Assembly: GCA_947243845.1 (NCBI GenBank)
Contig: CAMXIF010000006.1
Span: 1-64,000 of the forward strand
Direction: 5' to 3'
From: an uncultured bacterium
GTDB taxonomy: Bacteria; Bacillota; Clostridia; Lachnospirales; Lachnospiraceae
Length of the DNA stretch: 64,000 nucleotides
Shown: piece after piece, positions 26,827 through 38,380 of the stretch
Layout of the letters: each line of letters begins with the position of its first letter
How positions within the stretch are numbered: position 1 is the first letter of the stretch
Position numbers and translations under genes: made by a program
The notes under the pieces: generated by a model
Told to the model about the DNA's origin: nothing
Seen by the model: only the letters and a program-made list of their open reading frames with translations
Databases searched by the model: none

Positions 26827-27344
26827 CAACAGCACCCCCTTTCTCTTCTCCGCCAGACCATGAACAACCTGTAAATACCATAACCAAGCACCGCTCCCAG
26901 GCAATTCAAAAGAATATCATCCACATCAAAGGCCCCAAATGCACTGAAAAGCTGAAACGTTTCAATGCCCAGAATGAAAATAAAAGCATTGAGAAACATT
27001 ACATGGAACTTCTCTCCCTCTCTGGCAACAAATGGAAAAAGAAGTCCAAAAGGAACAAACACCAGGACATTTCCCGCCAGATTCTCCACGCTGTTCAGTT
27101 TATAGGCATAGTCTATATACATTTTAATTGTCTTAAACGGCATGAAGTTTGCCGTGCCAAGGCCTTCCAAAATCACATCTTTACGCCAGGTGGCCGCGAT
27201 TGCACGCAGTTCTTCATAAGGGTATTTCAATATAATAACCTTTATGACCACTAAAATATAGGCAATAAATAAGAATTTCAGCCTGCTTCTCTTTTGCACG
27301 CATATTTTCTCTTTTATTTCATTATCTTTCAAATCCTTCAACAA
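26826..27344 (-). CDS. VanZ-like family membrane protein
   Basis: NLAGNVLVFVPFGLLFPFV...ETFQLFSAFGAFDVDDILLNCLGAVLGYGIYRL. Confidence 0.9.
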   Translation of the reverse strand: MLKDLKDNEIKEKICVQKRSRLKFLFIAYILVVIKVIILKYPYEELRAIAATWRKDVILEGLGTANFMPFKTIKMYIDYAYKLNSVENLAGNVLVFVPFGLLFPFVAREGEKFHVMFLNAFIFILGIETFQLFSAFGAFDVDDILLNCLGAVLGYGIYRLFMVWRRRERGCC

Positions 27345-27395
27345 AAACAGTCCTCACAAACGCTGGTACGGGCCATCCCTGTCACCGCCTGTTAC

Positions 27396-28394
27396 TCAGG
27401 CACGGGTTACTTCCCATGGATTCTCTTTCCCCTCCATAAAGCACTTGCAGCTCATGAGAGAATCTTTGACCACCGTCTCCACATAATTTCTGGTGTAGAA
27501 CGCCATATGATGCGACACTGTCACATTGGGAAAGCTTCGCAGCATGGCAAGTTCCCTATTCTTTAATATATCCGCTTTGTGGTCATAATAGTATAGTCCG
27601 AACTCATTTTCCACCACATCCAGTCCGGCCGCACCGATTTTGCCATCTTCAATGGCCTCTATCAGGGCATCCGAATCAATCAGCGCGCCTCTGGCCGTAT
27701 TGACAATCACCACTCCATCTTTCATCTGTGCAATAGACTCCTTGTCTATCAGATGGAAATTATCCTGTGTGAGCGGCGTATGCAATGTGATCACATCCGC
27801 CTCCCTCCAAATCTGCGCAAGAGGAACATATTCGGCACATTGCCTGACTTCCTCTTTTTCATAAAGGTCATAGGCCAGAATCCGGCAGCCAAAACCGGAA
27901 AGATCCTTAATCACCGTGGCGCCTATCCTTCCCGTTCCAATGACTCCTACGGTCAAATCCTTGAGTTCCCTGCCATTTAGTCCCGCCAGAGTATAATCCT
28001 GCAATCCGGTACGCCCCAGAATCGCGCCCATTTTACGGATGGACATAAGTATCAGCATCACCGTATAGTCAGCCACACCAGCCGGTCCGTAGGGCGCATT
28101 TCCCACCTTGATGCCGCAGGCTTTAGCTGCTCTGATATCAATATGATCATACCCTATTGTCCTGGTACTGATATACTCTATGCCGTTTTCCTGAAAAGCC
28201 CTGATCAACGGCTCGTCAATCTTAGATGTGATAACATCAACACAACGACTGCCTTTACACAACGACACATTTTCAAGATCAGGCGCATCCCCGCACAGCA
28301 CCAGTTCAATCCCTATTTCTTTCGCATATTCTATAAACAAATCCTTTTCATCAAAAGGTCTGCAGTTATATACAGTGACTTGCATGGTCAACAT
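27396..28394 (-). CDS. D-isomer-specific 2-hydroxyacid dehydrogenase (D-lactate dehydrogenase-like)
   Basis: TVGVIGTGRIGATVIKDLSGFGCRILAYD, HTPLTQDNFHLIDKESIAQMKDGVVIVNTARGALID. Confidence 0.92.
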   Translation of the reverse strand: MLTMQVTVYNCRPFDEKDLFIEYAKEIGIELVLCGDAPDLENVSLCKGSRCVDVITSKIDEPLIRAFQENGIEYISTRTIGYDHIDIRAAKACGIKVGNAPYGPAGVADYTVMLILMSIRKMGAILGRTGLQDYTLAGLNGRELKDLTVGVIGTGRIGATVIKDLSGFGCRILAYDLYEKEEVRQCAEYVPLAQIWREADVITLHTPLTQDNFHLIDKESIAQMKDGVVIVNTARGALIDSDALIEAIEDGKIGAAGLDVVENEFGLYYYDHKADILKNRELAMLRSFPNVTVSHHMAFYTRNYVETVVKDSLMSCKCFMEGKENPWEVTRA

Positions 28395-28472
28395 ACCCTC
28401 TTTCTTTATCTCATCATTCCTTATGTATCATTTTGACACCCGATCCTATCAGACTATTTCTGAAACTGTCTG

Positions 28473-29798
28473 TCATTCCCCTGGCTTTTCGCCCTTACCT
28501 TTATCCTGTTCTGCTTTTCTGGCAATAATCTTTTTCAGGATTGGCGGTTCCTCAATCTTTAGCTGAGAAGCCTCCTGCCGCTCTTCCTCCAATTCCTTTT
28601 CATGCTGTAATTCCATCTGATAAGTATTTCTGGCCTCTCTCTCATAGTCCGCCACAATGGCCATATCGGCAGCGCGTATCTTGCGGAATCTGTTGAATCC
28701 CGCTACCAGAATCTGCAGACTCTGCCTGGTGGTATCAAAAACCCCCTCCTCGTACAGGTTGACCAGAATAATCCCAATCGGCACAGCCAAGATCATACCG
28801 ATCATCCCCGCCATCCTGTATCCAATATACAGCAAAAACAGCGTGGGTATGGCATCCACTCCAATGGAATCCCCCACGATTTTGGGTTGGATTACCTGCC
28901 TTACCAGCTGTCCGACCAGCCAGATTGCCAGCAGGCCAAACATCATCTTATAATCTTTACTCAGAAACTCTACCACAGCCCAGGGCAGCATCACTGTTCC
29001 TGTGCCAAACACCGGCAAAAAGTCCAAAAAGGCAATACCCAGCGCCACCAGGAACGCATAATTGACATCCAGAATCATAAGCCCAATCACAAGAAGGATA
29101 TATACCCAACACTCTATCTTAAACTGTGCTTTAAAATATCCTCCGATAGCCTTGCTGAAACTCCGGCGGATCAGATTAAGCCGGTACCTGATGGATCTCG
29201 GTACATATTTTTCCGCTACATTGGCCATATAACTTTTATCCGCCACAAAGAAATAAGCAGACAGCAGGCAGATTATGATATTCAAAAAGATATCCGGTAT
29301 CTGCTTCGCCACATTCCCCACCGCCTCAAAGGAAGGCAGTTCGATATTCGACATGATATTTCCAAAATAGTCTCCCATCTCCTGGCCGATATTGTCCAGT
29401 GTTCTCTGCATGTCTGCGGGCATCCTGTCATAGAGCCCCTGCAGATTGTCCCCCACCTCATAAAATTCTGCCAGAATACTGTTCCAGATATCGGGCAGTT
29501 CATTGATAAAACTGATTCCCTCCTTCACTAACTTGGCAGCCAACAGATACACCAATAAGAACACCACAGCCAAAACTGCCACAATCACAATCGCTGATAC
29601 AGCCTTGCGCCTGACTTTCAATTTTTCTTCACAAAACCGCACCACCGGGGAAGCAATCAGGGATATAATCCAGCCCACGATAAATGGCATAAAAAACCAG
29701 ATGCATTTGGGCAGTAAAAAGATACAAAAAAGCAGAACCACCAGCGCAGTGGCCAGATTTAAGATTACTTTGAGGTATGTTTTAATAGATTGTCTCAC
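28473..29798 (-). CDS. AI-2E family transporter-like permease
   Basis: FLDFLPVFGTGTVMLPWAVVEFLSKDYKMMFGLLAIWLVGQLVRQVIQPKIVGDSIGVDAIPTLFLLYIGYRMAGMIGMILAVPIG. Confidence 0.9.
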   Translation of the reverse strand: MRQSIKTYLKVILNLATALVVLLFCIFLLPKCIWFFMPFIVGWIISLIASPVVRFCEEKLKVRRKAVSAIVIVAVLAVVFLLVYLLAAKLVKEGISFINELPDIWNSILAEFYEVGDNLQGLYDRMPADMQRTLDNIGQEMGDYFGNIMSNIELPSFEAVGNVAKQIPDIFLNIIICLLSAYFFVADKSYMANVAEKYVPRSIRYRLNLIRRSFSKAIGGYFKAQFKIECWVYILLVIGLMILDVNYAFLVALGIAFLDFLPVFGTGTVMLPWAVVEFLSKDYKMMFGLLAIWLVGQLVRQVIQPKIVGDSIGVDAIPTLFLLYIGYRMAGMIGMILAVPIGIILVNLYEEGVFDTTRQSLQILVAGFNRFRKIRAADMAIVADYEREARNTYQMELQHEKELEEERQEASQLKIEEPPILKKIIARKAEQDKGKGEKPGE

Positions 29799-30412
29799 TC
29801 TGTCTCCTCCTCTATAACGGCATCCAACAGATCATAAATCTCCTCTCTGCCCTGTTTGGTAAGCGCAGAATAGGGTATGACAGTTGTGTCATCTGCTACG
29901 TCAAGTGCGTCACAAATCAGTTTTGTCTGCTTTGCGACTTGGCTTCTCTTAATTTTATCCAGTTTGGTGGCAATAATAATCGGTTTATATCCCCTGTTCC
30001 GAATCCAGTCATACATAATCCTGTCATTCTCAGAGGGCTTATGCCGGATATCCACCAGTAAAAAGATCATACTGATTTTCTTAGACTGATGAAGGTAATC
30101 TTCAATCATCTTCCCCCACTGCGCTTTCACTTTCTCGTTGGCAGTCGCATAACCATATCCCGGCAGATCCACAAAATACATCTGTCCATTGATATTATAA
30201 TAATTGATGGTCTGTGTCTTGCCGGGCGAGGAACTGGTGCGCGCCAGTGCCTTGCGGTTCATCAATCCGTTGATCAGGGATGACTTTCCCACATTGCTCT
30301 TGCCCGCAAAAGCAACCTCCGGCAGTTTGTTCTCCGGCAGTTTGCTGGTAATGCCGCATACCATCTCTAAATTTACATTTTTGATAATCATAATAGCCCT
30401 CACTCCGGACAC
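29795..30412 (-). CDS. engB: YihA/EngB family ribosome biogenesis GTPase
   Basis: EVAFAGKSNVGKSSLINGLMNRKALARTSSSPGKTQTINYYNINGQMYFVDLPGYGYA. Confidence 0.95.
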   Translation of the reverse strand: MSGVRAIMIIKNVNLEMVCGITSKLPENKLPEVAFAGKSNVGKSSLINGLMNRKALARTSSSPGKTQTINYYNINGQMYFVDLPGYGYATANEKVKAQWGKMIEDYLHQSKKISMIFLLVDIRHKPSENDRIMYDWIRNRGYKPIIIATKLDKIKRSQVAKQTKLICDALDVADDTTVIPYSALTKQGREEIYDLLDAVIEEETE

Positions 30413-30519
30413 TTACACGCCAAAGCCTCTATACTGTCCATACAAAACCGCCGTCTCCAAATGTATATCCGGCATTCCTCTTATTCGATACCTGCCCGCC
30501 ATAATGCTTTCGCGAACCA

Positions 30520-32913
30520 TTATACAAAGGCGTAACCCGCCACATCCTCCATAGACTCTACCAGAATAATCTCAAGCCCTTCCTGAATCTCCGCATCGAT
30601 TTCCGCCACATCCTTTTCATTTTCCTTCGGCACAAGGACTGTCTTTACCTGCGCCATCTTGGCTGCCAGCATCTTCTCCTTGAGACCGCCAATGGGAAGT
30701 ACTCTGCCCCGCAGGGTAATCTCACCTGTCATAGCCAGATCGGCCCGCACAGGTTTCTTGGTCACTGCCGACAATAACGCTGTCGCCATGGTAATCCCTG
30801 CAGAAGGACCGTCCTTCGGCACAGCCCCCTCCGGAATATGAATATGAAAATCTGTCTCTTTATAAAACTGGGCGGAAATATGATGTTTATCACTGACAGA
30901 CCGCACATAACTAAGTGCCGTCCGTGCCGATTCTTTCATCACATCTCCCATTTGACCAGTTAAGTCAATCTTTCCTTCACCCGGCATGATATTGACTTCT
31001 ATCTGTAACGTGTCCCCGCCTACGCTGGTCCATGCCAGACCTCTGACAATACCAATCTCCGGTTTCTCATTGATCGTATCCTGTCTGTACTTGGGTTTGC
31101 CCAGATAGTGTTCCAGGTTGTCAGGTGTTATATTGACCATTTCAGTCACATTTTGCTGCCTGCGATTCAGAATCTCGCGTGCCTCCTTGCGGCAGACCGC
31201 TCCAATCTGGCGTTCCAGTCCACGTACGCCTGCCTCCCTGGTATAAAACCGCACGATATCCACAAGCGCCTCATCACTAAATGACAACTCTGTTTCAGTA
31301 ATGCCGTTCTTGACAAGCTCCTTTGCCACCAGATATTCCCTTGCAATATGAAACTTTTCGTTGGCTGTGTAACTGTTGATCTCAATAATCTCCATCCGGT
31401 CTAAAAGCGGCTTGGGAATTCCCTCTCTGTTGTTGGCTGTAGCAATAAAGAGCACTTCCGACAAATCCAGAGGAATCTCTACATAATGATCCCGGAAAGC
31501 ATGATTCTGCTCCCCGTCCAACACCTCCAAAAGCGCCGAAGAAGGATCGCCCTTATAATCATTGCCCAGTTTATCCACCTCATCCAACAGCATCAAAGGG
31601 TTCTTGACCCCCGCCTGCTTCAGTGCATTGGCAATACGTCCCGGCATGGCCCCCACATAGGTCTTGCGGTGTCCTCGAATCTCTGCCTCGTCCCGCACGC
31701 CGCCCAGACAGATACGTACATACTTCTTATGAAGTGCTTCTGCCACACTTTTTGCAATGGAAGTCTTACCGGTGCCCGGCGGTCCCAGCAAACAGATGAT
31801 CTGACTTTGTATCTTATTCTTCGACATCCCTGCCAGTGTCCTCACCGCCAGAAATTCCAGCATACGTTCCTTCACCTTATCCAGCCCATAATGCTGTTCA
31901 TTCAAAATCTTCTCCGCCTGCACCATATCATTGCTGTCCCGGGATGTCTTATCCCAGGGCAGTTCCAGCATTGTTTCAATATAAGCCCTCTCTACTGCGC
32001 TCTCGGAACTGCTGCCGGATACATTCTTATAACGCGCAATCTCCTTGCGTATCTTCTCTTTGACTTCTTTGCCCGCCTTCAGTTTCTCTACCGCTGCCAG
32101 GAACTGCTCTACATCGGAATCCGTGTTATTCTCACCCAATTCCTCCCGAATATACTGCATCTGCTCCCGCAGGATATAATCCCTCTGGTTCTTATCGATA
32201 CGCTGTCTGATATCCTTGGCCAGTTCATTCTTGATACGGATCACTTCTACTTCCCGCATCATCATGGCTGTCAATGCCTCGTACCGTTCCCGCACCGATA
32301 CGGCGCTCAAAACTGTCTGTTTGTTCGCCGCAGAAAGGGGTAGATTAATCGTGATGGCATCCAGCAGTTCTCCCAAACTCATGGAATCGTCAATCTGATC
32401 CTCCACAGCCTTGCCAACCTTGGGAAAACATGCCCCATACGCCGCCAGAACCTCCTTGACTGTTCTGGTCATTGCCTCATTTGAGGCCTCGTCAATATCC
32501 GACACCTCATCCTTTTCACATGACAACTGTGCCACATGATAGCCTTCTATCTCAATAAATCTGTAAATTCTGGCTCTGGAGACGCCCTCCACCAGCACCC
32601 GCAGGACATGTCCCGGCAGTTTACTGACTTGCTTGATCAATGTAACCGTGCCCACATCATAGATATCCTCAAACCCAGGATTCTCCTGCGCAGCATCCTT
32701 CTGTGTCACCACCAGCAGTCTCTGATCACCGATCATGGCCCGTTCCACGGACTCTATAGAATGGTTTCTGCTCAAATCAAAATGAATTACCATACCCGGC
32801 AGGATCGTAAGTCCACGCAGAGCCACAGCCGGAAGGCTAGATTCCCCAAGGATCTGCAATGCCTTCCCATATTGTTCTCCGTTTTGTGTCTGATTCAAGT
32901 TATTCATCCTCAT
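30520..32913 (-). CDS. lon: ATP-dependent protease La
   Basis: [53 protein letters not shown]; protease [18 protein letters not shown]. Confidence 0.97.
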   Translation of the reverse strand: MRMNNLNQTQNGEQYGKALQILGESSLPAVALRGLTILPGMVIHFDLSRNHSIESVERAMIGDQRLLVVTQKDAAQENPGFEDIYDVGTVTLIKQVSKLPGHVLRVLVEGVSRARIYRFIEIEGYHVAQLSCEKDEVSDIDEASNEAMTRTVKEVLAAYGACFPKVGKAVEDQIDDSMSLGELLDAITINLPLSAANKQTVLSAVSVRERYEALTAMMMREVEVIRIKNELAKDIRQRIDKNQRDYILREQMQYIREELGENNTDSDVEQFLAAVEKLKAGKEVKEKIRKEIARYKNVSGSSSESAVERAYIETMLELPWDKTSRDSNDMVQAEKILNEQHYGLDKVKERMLEFLAVRTLAGMSKNKIQSQIICLLGPPGTGKTSIAKSVAEALHKKYVRICLGGVRDEAEIRGHRKTYVGAMPGRIANALKQAGVKNPLMLLDEVDKLGNDYKGDPSSALLEVLDGEQNHAFRDHYVEIPLDLSEVLFIATANNREGIPKPLLDRMEIIEINSYTANEKFHIAREYLVAKELVKNGITETELSFSDEALVDIVRFYTREAGVRGLERQIGAVCRKEAREILNRRQQNVTEMVNITPDNLEHYLGKPKYRQDTINEKPEIGIVRGLAWTSVGGDTLQIEVNIMPGEGKIDLTGQMGDVMKESARTALSYVRSVSDKHHISAQFYKETDFHIHIPEGAVPKDGPSAGITMATALLSAVTKKPVRADLAMTGEITLRGRVLPIGGLKEKMLAAKMAQVKTVLVPKENEKDVAEIDAEIQEGLEIILVESMEDVAGYAFV

Positions 32914-33000
32914 TCCTTCATATGTTCATATTGTCATCCTATCACAAACGCCGCCAAGGTTCTGGCGGCGTTTTCTTTTTATGGTATAGGAAATCTCTTC

Positions 33001-33071
33001 CGCTTATCCGAGTCCGCACAGCGGATCTCGCGATCGAGCTTGCTCGATTTGTTAATCTTGCGAAGCAAATT
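33001..33071 (-). repeat. REP-like intergenic hairpin element between clpX and lon
   Basis: Minus strand TAATTTGCTTCGCAAGATTAACAAATCGAGCAAGCTCGATCGCGAGATCCGCTGTGCGGACTCGGATAAGCG, closely similar to the head plus first unit of the 51.2-kb array. Confidence 0.85.
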
Positions 33072-33078
33072 ACTTTTC

Positions 33079-34335
33079 TTATTCTGCCTGTAACAACCTA
33101 TCCCGGTAAGTTACACGCGGCTTCTGTGTACCGTCCACCGATTCCTTTGTCAGAATACACTCTGCTATATTATCATTCGATGGAATCTCATACATGACAT
33201 CCATCATGACTTTTTCCATAATGGAGCGAAGACCTCTGGCACCAGTCTTTCTCTCGTAAGCCAAGCGGGCAATCTCTTCCAGTGCATCCTCCTCCACGCT
33301 CAGCTTCACCTCATCGAACTCAAACAATTTTTTATACTGTTTGATCAATGCGTTCTTGGGCTCTTTCAAAATCTGGATTAAAGCCGCCTGATCCAAACCT
33401 TCCAGCGCCACCGTCACCGGCACACGACCGATGAACTCCGGGATCAAACCGAATTTCATCAGATCCTGAGGCACCACTTCCTTCAAGATGGCACCAATCT
33501 CCTTGCTGCTCTTCTCTGTAATCTGGGCATTGAAACCGATGGAATGTCTGTCAAGACGCTCCTCCACGATTTTCTCCAGGCCATCAAATGCCCCGCCGCA
33601 GATAAAGAGAATATTGGAAGTATCTATCTGCAGCATCTCCTGATGGGGATGCTTCCTGCCTCCCTGGGGCGGCACATTGGCCGTGGTTCCTTCAATGATC
33701 TTCAAAAGCGCCTGCTGTACGCCCTCACCGGATACATCCCTGGTGATGGAAACATTCTCGCTCTTCTTGGTAATCTTGTCAATCTCATCAATATAGATAA
33801 TCCCATACTGTGCCCGGTCAATATCATAATCCGCCGCCTGAATCAGCTTTAACAGGATATTCTCTACATCTTCGCCCACATACCCGGCCTCTGTCAGGGT
33901 GGTGGCATCCGCAATCGCAAAGGGTACATTGATAATCTTCGCCAATGTCTGCGCCAGATAAGTCTTACCGGAACCGGTGGGGCCTACCATGATGATATTG
34001 CTCTTCTGCAGTTCCACCTCATCATCGTCTTTGGGCGCCATAACTCTTTTATAATGATTATAAACGGACACGGCCATCACTTTCTTGGCCTCCTCCTGTC
34101 CGATCACATAATCATCGAGGAATTTCTTGATCTGCGCCGGCTTCAAGAGATTAATCTCCATCTCTTCCACTTCCGGTTCTTCCTCATATTCCTCCTCAAT
34201 GATGTCAGCGCAGATGTCCACACATTCATCACAGATATATACACCCGCCGGACCAGCAATCATCTTTCTGACCTGATCCTGCGTCTTATTGCAAAAAGAA
34301 CATCTCACTCTGTCATCAGAATTCTTTCCCGCCAT
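33079..34335 (-). CDS. clpX: ATP-dependent Clp protease ATP-binding subunit ClpX
   Basis: N-terminal Zn finger [11 protein letters not shown]...[52 protein letters not shown]. Confidence 0.98.
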   Translation of the reverse strand: MAGKNSDDRVRCSFCNKTQDQVRKMIAGPAGVYICDECVDICADIIEEEYEEEPEVEEMEINLLKPAQIKKFLDDYVIGQEEAKKVMAVSVYNHYKRVMAPKDDDEVELQKSNIIMVGPTGSGKTYLAQTLAKIINVPFAIADATTLTEAGYVGEDVENILLKLIQAADYDIDRAQYGIIYIDEIDKITKKSENVSITRDVSGEGVQQALLKIIEGTTANVPPQGGRKHPHQEMLQIDTSNILFICGGAFDGLEKIVEERLDRHSIGFNAQITEKSSKEIGAILKEVVPQDLMKFGLIPEFIGRVPVTVALEGLDQAALIQILKEPKNALIKQYKKLFEFDEVKLSVEEDALEEIARLAYERKTGARGLRSIMEKVMMDVMYEIPSNDNIAECILTKESVDGTQKPRVTYRDRLLQAE

Positions 34336-34373
34336 TTTAGTTGTCCATGCCTTTCTACTTATAATGGAATCAA

Positions 34374-34976
34374 TTACTCTTTGCTCTCAGTGCTGGCATG
34401 ACTGGTGATAATGCGGTCGATCAGGCCATAGGCAAGCGCCTCCTCCGCACTCTTCCAGTTGTCTCTCTCCGTATCCGCCATGATCACCTCAAAATCCTGC
34501 CCTGTATTCTGTGCCATGATTCTGGCCATTTTTTCCTTGGTTGCCAGGATATGCTTAGCCGTGATCTCAATCTCCGTAGCCTGCCCCTGGGCACCGCCCG
34601 CCGGCTGATGGATCATAATCTCCGCATTGGGAAGCGCCATTCTCTTACCCTTGGTACCGCCCGCAAGCAGAAATGCACCCATACTGGCCGCCATGCCGAT
34701 ACATACTGTAGACACGTCACACTTAATAAACTGCATCGTATCATAAATCGCCATACCGGCTGTGATCACACCACCAGGGCTGTTGATATACAGACTGATA
34801 TCCTTCTCCGGATCCTCCGACTCCAAGAACAAAAGCTGTGCCACGATCACACTGGCACTGGCATCATTAACTTCCTCACCCAGGAAGATAATCCTCTCTT
34901 TTAAAAGTCTCGAATAAATATCGTAAGAGCGTTCCCCCTTAGATGTCTGTTCAATGACATAAGGTATTAAAGCCAT
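34374..34976 (-). CDS. clpP: ATP-dependent Clp protease proteolytic subunit
   Basis: [45 protein letters not shown]. Confidence 0.98.
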   Translation of the reverse strand: MALIPYVIEQTSKGERSYDIYSRLLKERIIFLGEEVNDASASVIVAQLLFLESEDPEKDISLYINSPGGVITAGMAIYDTMQFIKCDVSTVCIGMAASMGAFLLAGGTKGKRMALPNAEIMIHQPAGGAQGQATEIEITAKHILATKEKMARIMAQNTGQDFEVIMADTERDNWKSAEEALAYGLIDRIITSHASTESKE

Positions 34977-35040
34977 AATTTCTCCTCCATTCAGTATAAG
35001 GTGGCAAATCTTCCTTCGTCAGATTATACCACCTTAAATT

Positions 35041-36336
35041 TTATTTTGCTTTGCTTTCCTTTGCATGATCTGTAATAAATTCAGCCGCTTTTCTGACCGC
35101 CAGATCCTGCATGATATTTTTCTTTTCGCGCTCACCCATGAGATCTTTCACCTTGGCAACCTCCATCTGGTATACCTCAGCCATGGTTTCGAGCTCTTTT
35201 TCGTAATCATCTTCTGTCACTTCGATATTCTCAGCTTTCACAACTGCCTCGAGCACCAGTCTGGATTTGATTCTCTCCAAAGCCTGTGGTTTCACCTGCT
35301 CTACCATCTTCTGATAGTTGGTACCCGTGAACTGGAAGTACTGCTCCATGGAAAGCCCCTGCATGGTGATGCGCTGTGCGAACTCATCTACCATCTGTCT
35401 CTGCTGGCTTTCTAACATCGGCTCAGGAATATCCATCTCGGACTCCTCAACCACCGCCTTGATAGCAGCCTCTTCCTTGGCGTTCTTCGCGTCCTTCTCT
35501 TTCTTCTTTGCCAGAGTATTCTTCACATCTTCACGGTACTCGGCCATGGTCTCAAACTCAGACACTTCGCTGGCAAATTCGTCATCCAGTTCAGGAAGTT
35601 CCTTCTCTTTGATCTCCTTGACTGTACACTTAAAGACCGCTTCTTTACCCTGCAGGTTTTCCGCCTGATAATCCTCCGGGAAAGTGACTTTCACTTCCAC
35701 TTCCTTACCGACTTCAGCGCCCACAAGCTGTTCCTCAAATCCCGGAATGAAAGCGCCGGAGCCAATGGTCAGCGGATAGTCCTCACCCTTGCCGCCTTCA
35801 AATGCCTCTCCATCTACGAATCCCTCAAAATCCAGCTTGGTCATATCTCCATCTTTTACCGGACGGTCTTCTACCGCGATCGTTCTGGCATTGTTCTCGC
35901 GCTCTTTATTAATCTCCTCATTGATTTCCTCATCTGTCACTTCCGTGTCCATCTTATCGACTTTCACGCCCTTATACTTGCCCAGTTTTACTTCCGGCTT
36001 CAAGGCAACGGTCGCTGTGAAGATAAAAGGCTTGCCTGCCTCAATCTGTACCACCTCAATCTTTGGTGAAGACACAATATCCTCCTCACACTCATCCAGC
36101 GCCTTATCATAAGCGTCCGGGATCAGCTCATTGGCCGCATCCTCATAAAACACCTCTTTGCCGTACATTTTCTCCACCATTTGGCGGGGAACCTTACCCT
36201 TTCTAAAACCCGGGATGCTGATCTTATTCTTCTGCTTCTGATAAGCCTTCTCGATCGCTTTCTCCAGTTCATCCGCACCCGCCTCAATGGTAAGTTTCGC
36301 CATGTTCTTTTCCAGTTTCTCCACCTGTAAACTCAT
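35041..36336 (-). CDS. tig: Trigger factor
   Basis: IPGFRKGKVPRQMVEKMYG, FKBP domain GDMTKLDFEGFVDGEAFEGGKGEDYPLTIGSGAFIPGFEEQLVG; start MSLQVEKLEKN chosen over tracked 36357. Confidence 0.97.
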   Translation of the reverse strand: MSLQVEKLEKNMAKLTIEAGADELEKAIEKAYQKQKNKISIPGFRKGKVPRQMVEKMYGKEVFYEDAANELIPDAYDKALDECEEDIVSSPKIEVVQIEAGKPFIFTATVALKPEVKLGKYKGVKVDKMDTEVTDEEINEEINKERENNARTIAVEDRPVKDGDMTKLDFEGFVDGEAFEGGKGEDYPLTIGSGAFIPGFEEQLVGAEVGKEVEVKVTFPEDYQAENLQGKEAVFKCTVKEIKEKELPELDDEFASEVSEFETMAEYREDVKNTLAKKKEKDAKNAKEEAAIKAVVEESEMDIPEPMLESQQRQMVDEFAQRITMQGLSMEQYFQFTGTNYQKMVEQVKPQALERIKSRLVLEAVVKAENIEVTEDDYEKELETMAEVYQMEVAKVKDLMGEREKKNIMQDLAVRKAAEFITDHAKESKAK

Positions 36337-36508
36337 TCCAGTAAGTTCCTCCTTCAATTCCTCTGCAACATATATCTTCTTATTTAAAACGTCTATTCCC
36401 GTGCTCTCTCACAACACATGACGTTTCCAGCCACAGTCATCGAGATATTATAGCATATAGCCGTGGAAAATACTAGCTTTTTTTATACTTGAATTTCTGC
36501 CTGCTGTC

Positions 36509-38380
36509 TCAGTTCTCCTCCTGCCTCTCCGACAACAATTGCATCGGCTCCCGCCTGAGGCTCCTGTTCATCTTCACCCATGCGATCCCCACACCCGCTG
36601 CCACAATAAACAGGGTGTTCCAGACAGCTGGCATCTGTGTATCCGCCGCTTCTTCTACAACAATCTCATTGTCCGCATTGGTCAATCCAACCGTATATGT
36701 TGTCTCATAATAACTCTCTCCGGCATGAATCACAGAAACCCGGTCTGCAATCTTCACGCCCGCCACTGAACCCAGGACAGATCCAATCAGCACCAGCAGT
36801 CCAAATCCTGATATCATGGACCACCGGCACATGGCCGCCCGCATGCCAAGAGACCGCTCAACCGCCGTCCGCTGGGCCTGTCTGGTAATAAACAGATGGC
36901 TGAAGAAAAACAGCAGAAGCACTGTCAAGGCCACACCCACCGCAAACAGGCACAGGGAAATCTTCTTCATATTATCAATGCCCGCCTTCAACTGGGAATA
37001 TCCCATATCATAAAAAGTAATCTCCAGCTTATCCGTCCCGTATTCCGCCCAGCCTTTTAAGAATTCGTCAATACTGCCATTGGCAATCTGGAAGGAGGAA
37101 GTCGTGTCTGTCATCGGCCCGCTTGCCAGCAGGTTCTTTCCATCCCGTGCCTCGATGGATTCCATGGGCACGATCAACTCATCCGCGCCCGGATCAAAAA
37201 TACTATCCTCATGGCTGATCGTCACATCATAGATACCCACCACCTCATATTCGGAGGTCTCAAACACCTGGAGCGGTTCTCCCGCCGTATCCACCAAACC
37301 GCTGTAAAAGCCAATCGACCCGTCCAGCCAGAACTTCCTTCCTGCATTGATGTGCGTATCCGTATAAAGAAGCTGCACCTTTATCCGATCACCGAGAGAC
37401 AGCCCGTTATTCTCCATAAATTTCTTGGGCGCCAGACATACCTTACTGCCGGAAGTATATTCCTCCTCACTGATGTCCCGTCCCTCACAGATATAAGACT
37501 GCCCGTTATAAAAGGGCATCAACAGACAGGTTTTATTGGTTCCGGTAACTGGCTGGCAGTGCCTCCAAATTCCCATTGACTGTGCCAGGTTCAGAATTCT
37601 TTGCCCTGCGTCTGTCTCATAAAAATCGTCCGTGACTTCAAAAATCTCCTCTCCTCCCCGAAAGGCATCCTCCGGCAGGCTGCCATCCGGCAGACACAAA
37701 CCTGTTTCCAGAGAACCCGGTATATACTCCAAGCCAATATGGACCTCATTCTTTGATTTCATCAATTCATCATACATACTGCCATGTATGTACAAATAGG
37801 TTTGCAGCGCTGCAACATAGGTCTTATCCTTATACAGCATCTTGGGATTCGGATTCATGTGATCGCAGAAGTTATCCACCACACCTTCCATCCTCTGATC
37901 TCCGCCGACCACCTTTGTAATCTGAATCTTTACCGATTCATCGGGCATGCAATCCTCCATGGGCTTAAATTCCGCAATCAAAACACTTGATGACAATGCA
38001 GACGGATTCAAACTGACGCTGTACATCAGATACTCCGGCCCGTAAGAAATATAGAAAGCCCTCTGCTCCGGCTTCGCAATATACTCTACCCCCGGAAAGA
38101 GCATATCCTCCGGCATGAAATAGGAACTGTACTGTGCACTTTTCCTTACATCATAATCCTTAGTCTCCGCATTCCACTGCAGTGTCTGCTCGAAAGAATC
38201 CGGAACCTGCCGCACCGTCCCGATGGTCATGAAACGGTTTTCATACTGTGCCATGGTCCTGTTCCCCTTCAGCCAGATACAGGTGCCAAGCGTCAGAAGA
38301 AGCGCCGCAACAATCATTAAAACCAGGAAAAGCGCTGTGCGGACAGGTGTGCGCATCATCTGCTTCAAGCTGTTTTTCAT
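36509..38380 (-). CDS. ABC transporter permease (FtsX-like)
   Basis: N-terminal TM, large extracytoplasmic domain, C-terminal FtsX-type TMs; adjacent to ATPase. Confidence 0.85.
   Translation of the reverse strand: MKNSLKQMMRTPVRTALFLVLMIVAALLLTLGTCIWLKGNRTMAQYENRFMTIGTVRQVPDSFEQTLQWNAETKDYDVRKSAQYSSYFMPEDMLFPGVEYIAKPEQRAFYISYGPEYLMYSVSLNPSALSSSVLIAEFKPMEDCMPDESVKIQITKVVGGDQRMEGVVDNFCDHMNPNPKMLYKDKTYVAALQTYLYIHGSMYDELMKSKNEVHIGLEYIPGSLETGLCLPDGSLPEDAFRGGEEIFEVTDDFYETDAGQRILNLAQSMGIWRHCQPVTGTNKTCLLMPFYNGQSYICEGRDISEEEYTSGSKVCLAPKKFMENNGLSLGDRIKVQLLYTDTHINAGRKFWLDGSIGFYSGLVDTAGEPLQVFETSEYEVVGIYDVTISHEDSIFDPGADELIVPMESIEARDGKNLLASGPMTDTTSSFQIANGSIDEFLKGWAEYGTDKLEITFYDMGYSQLKAGIDNMKKISLCLFAVGVALTVLLLFFFSHLFITRQAQRTAVERSLGMRAAMCRWSMISGFGLLVLIGSVLGSVAGVKIADRVSVIHAGESYYETTYTVGLTNADNEIVVEEAADTQMPAVWNTLFIVAAGVGIAWVKMNRSLRREPMQLLSERQEEN

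Noticed and set aside
26826-28394. VanZ-like gene next to a D-2-hydroxyacid dehydrogenase, suggesting a glycopeptide-resistance cluster
   Set aside because: No vanA/B-type ligase, vanX or vanRS; VanZ-like and D-LDH-like families are widespread without this function.
31486-32343. 285-aa plus-strand ORF inside lon
   Set aside because: Antisense shadow of lon.
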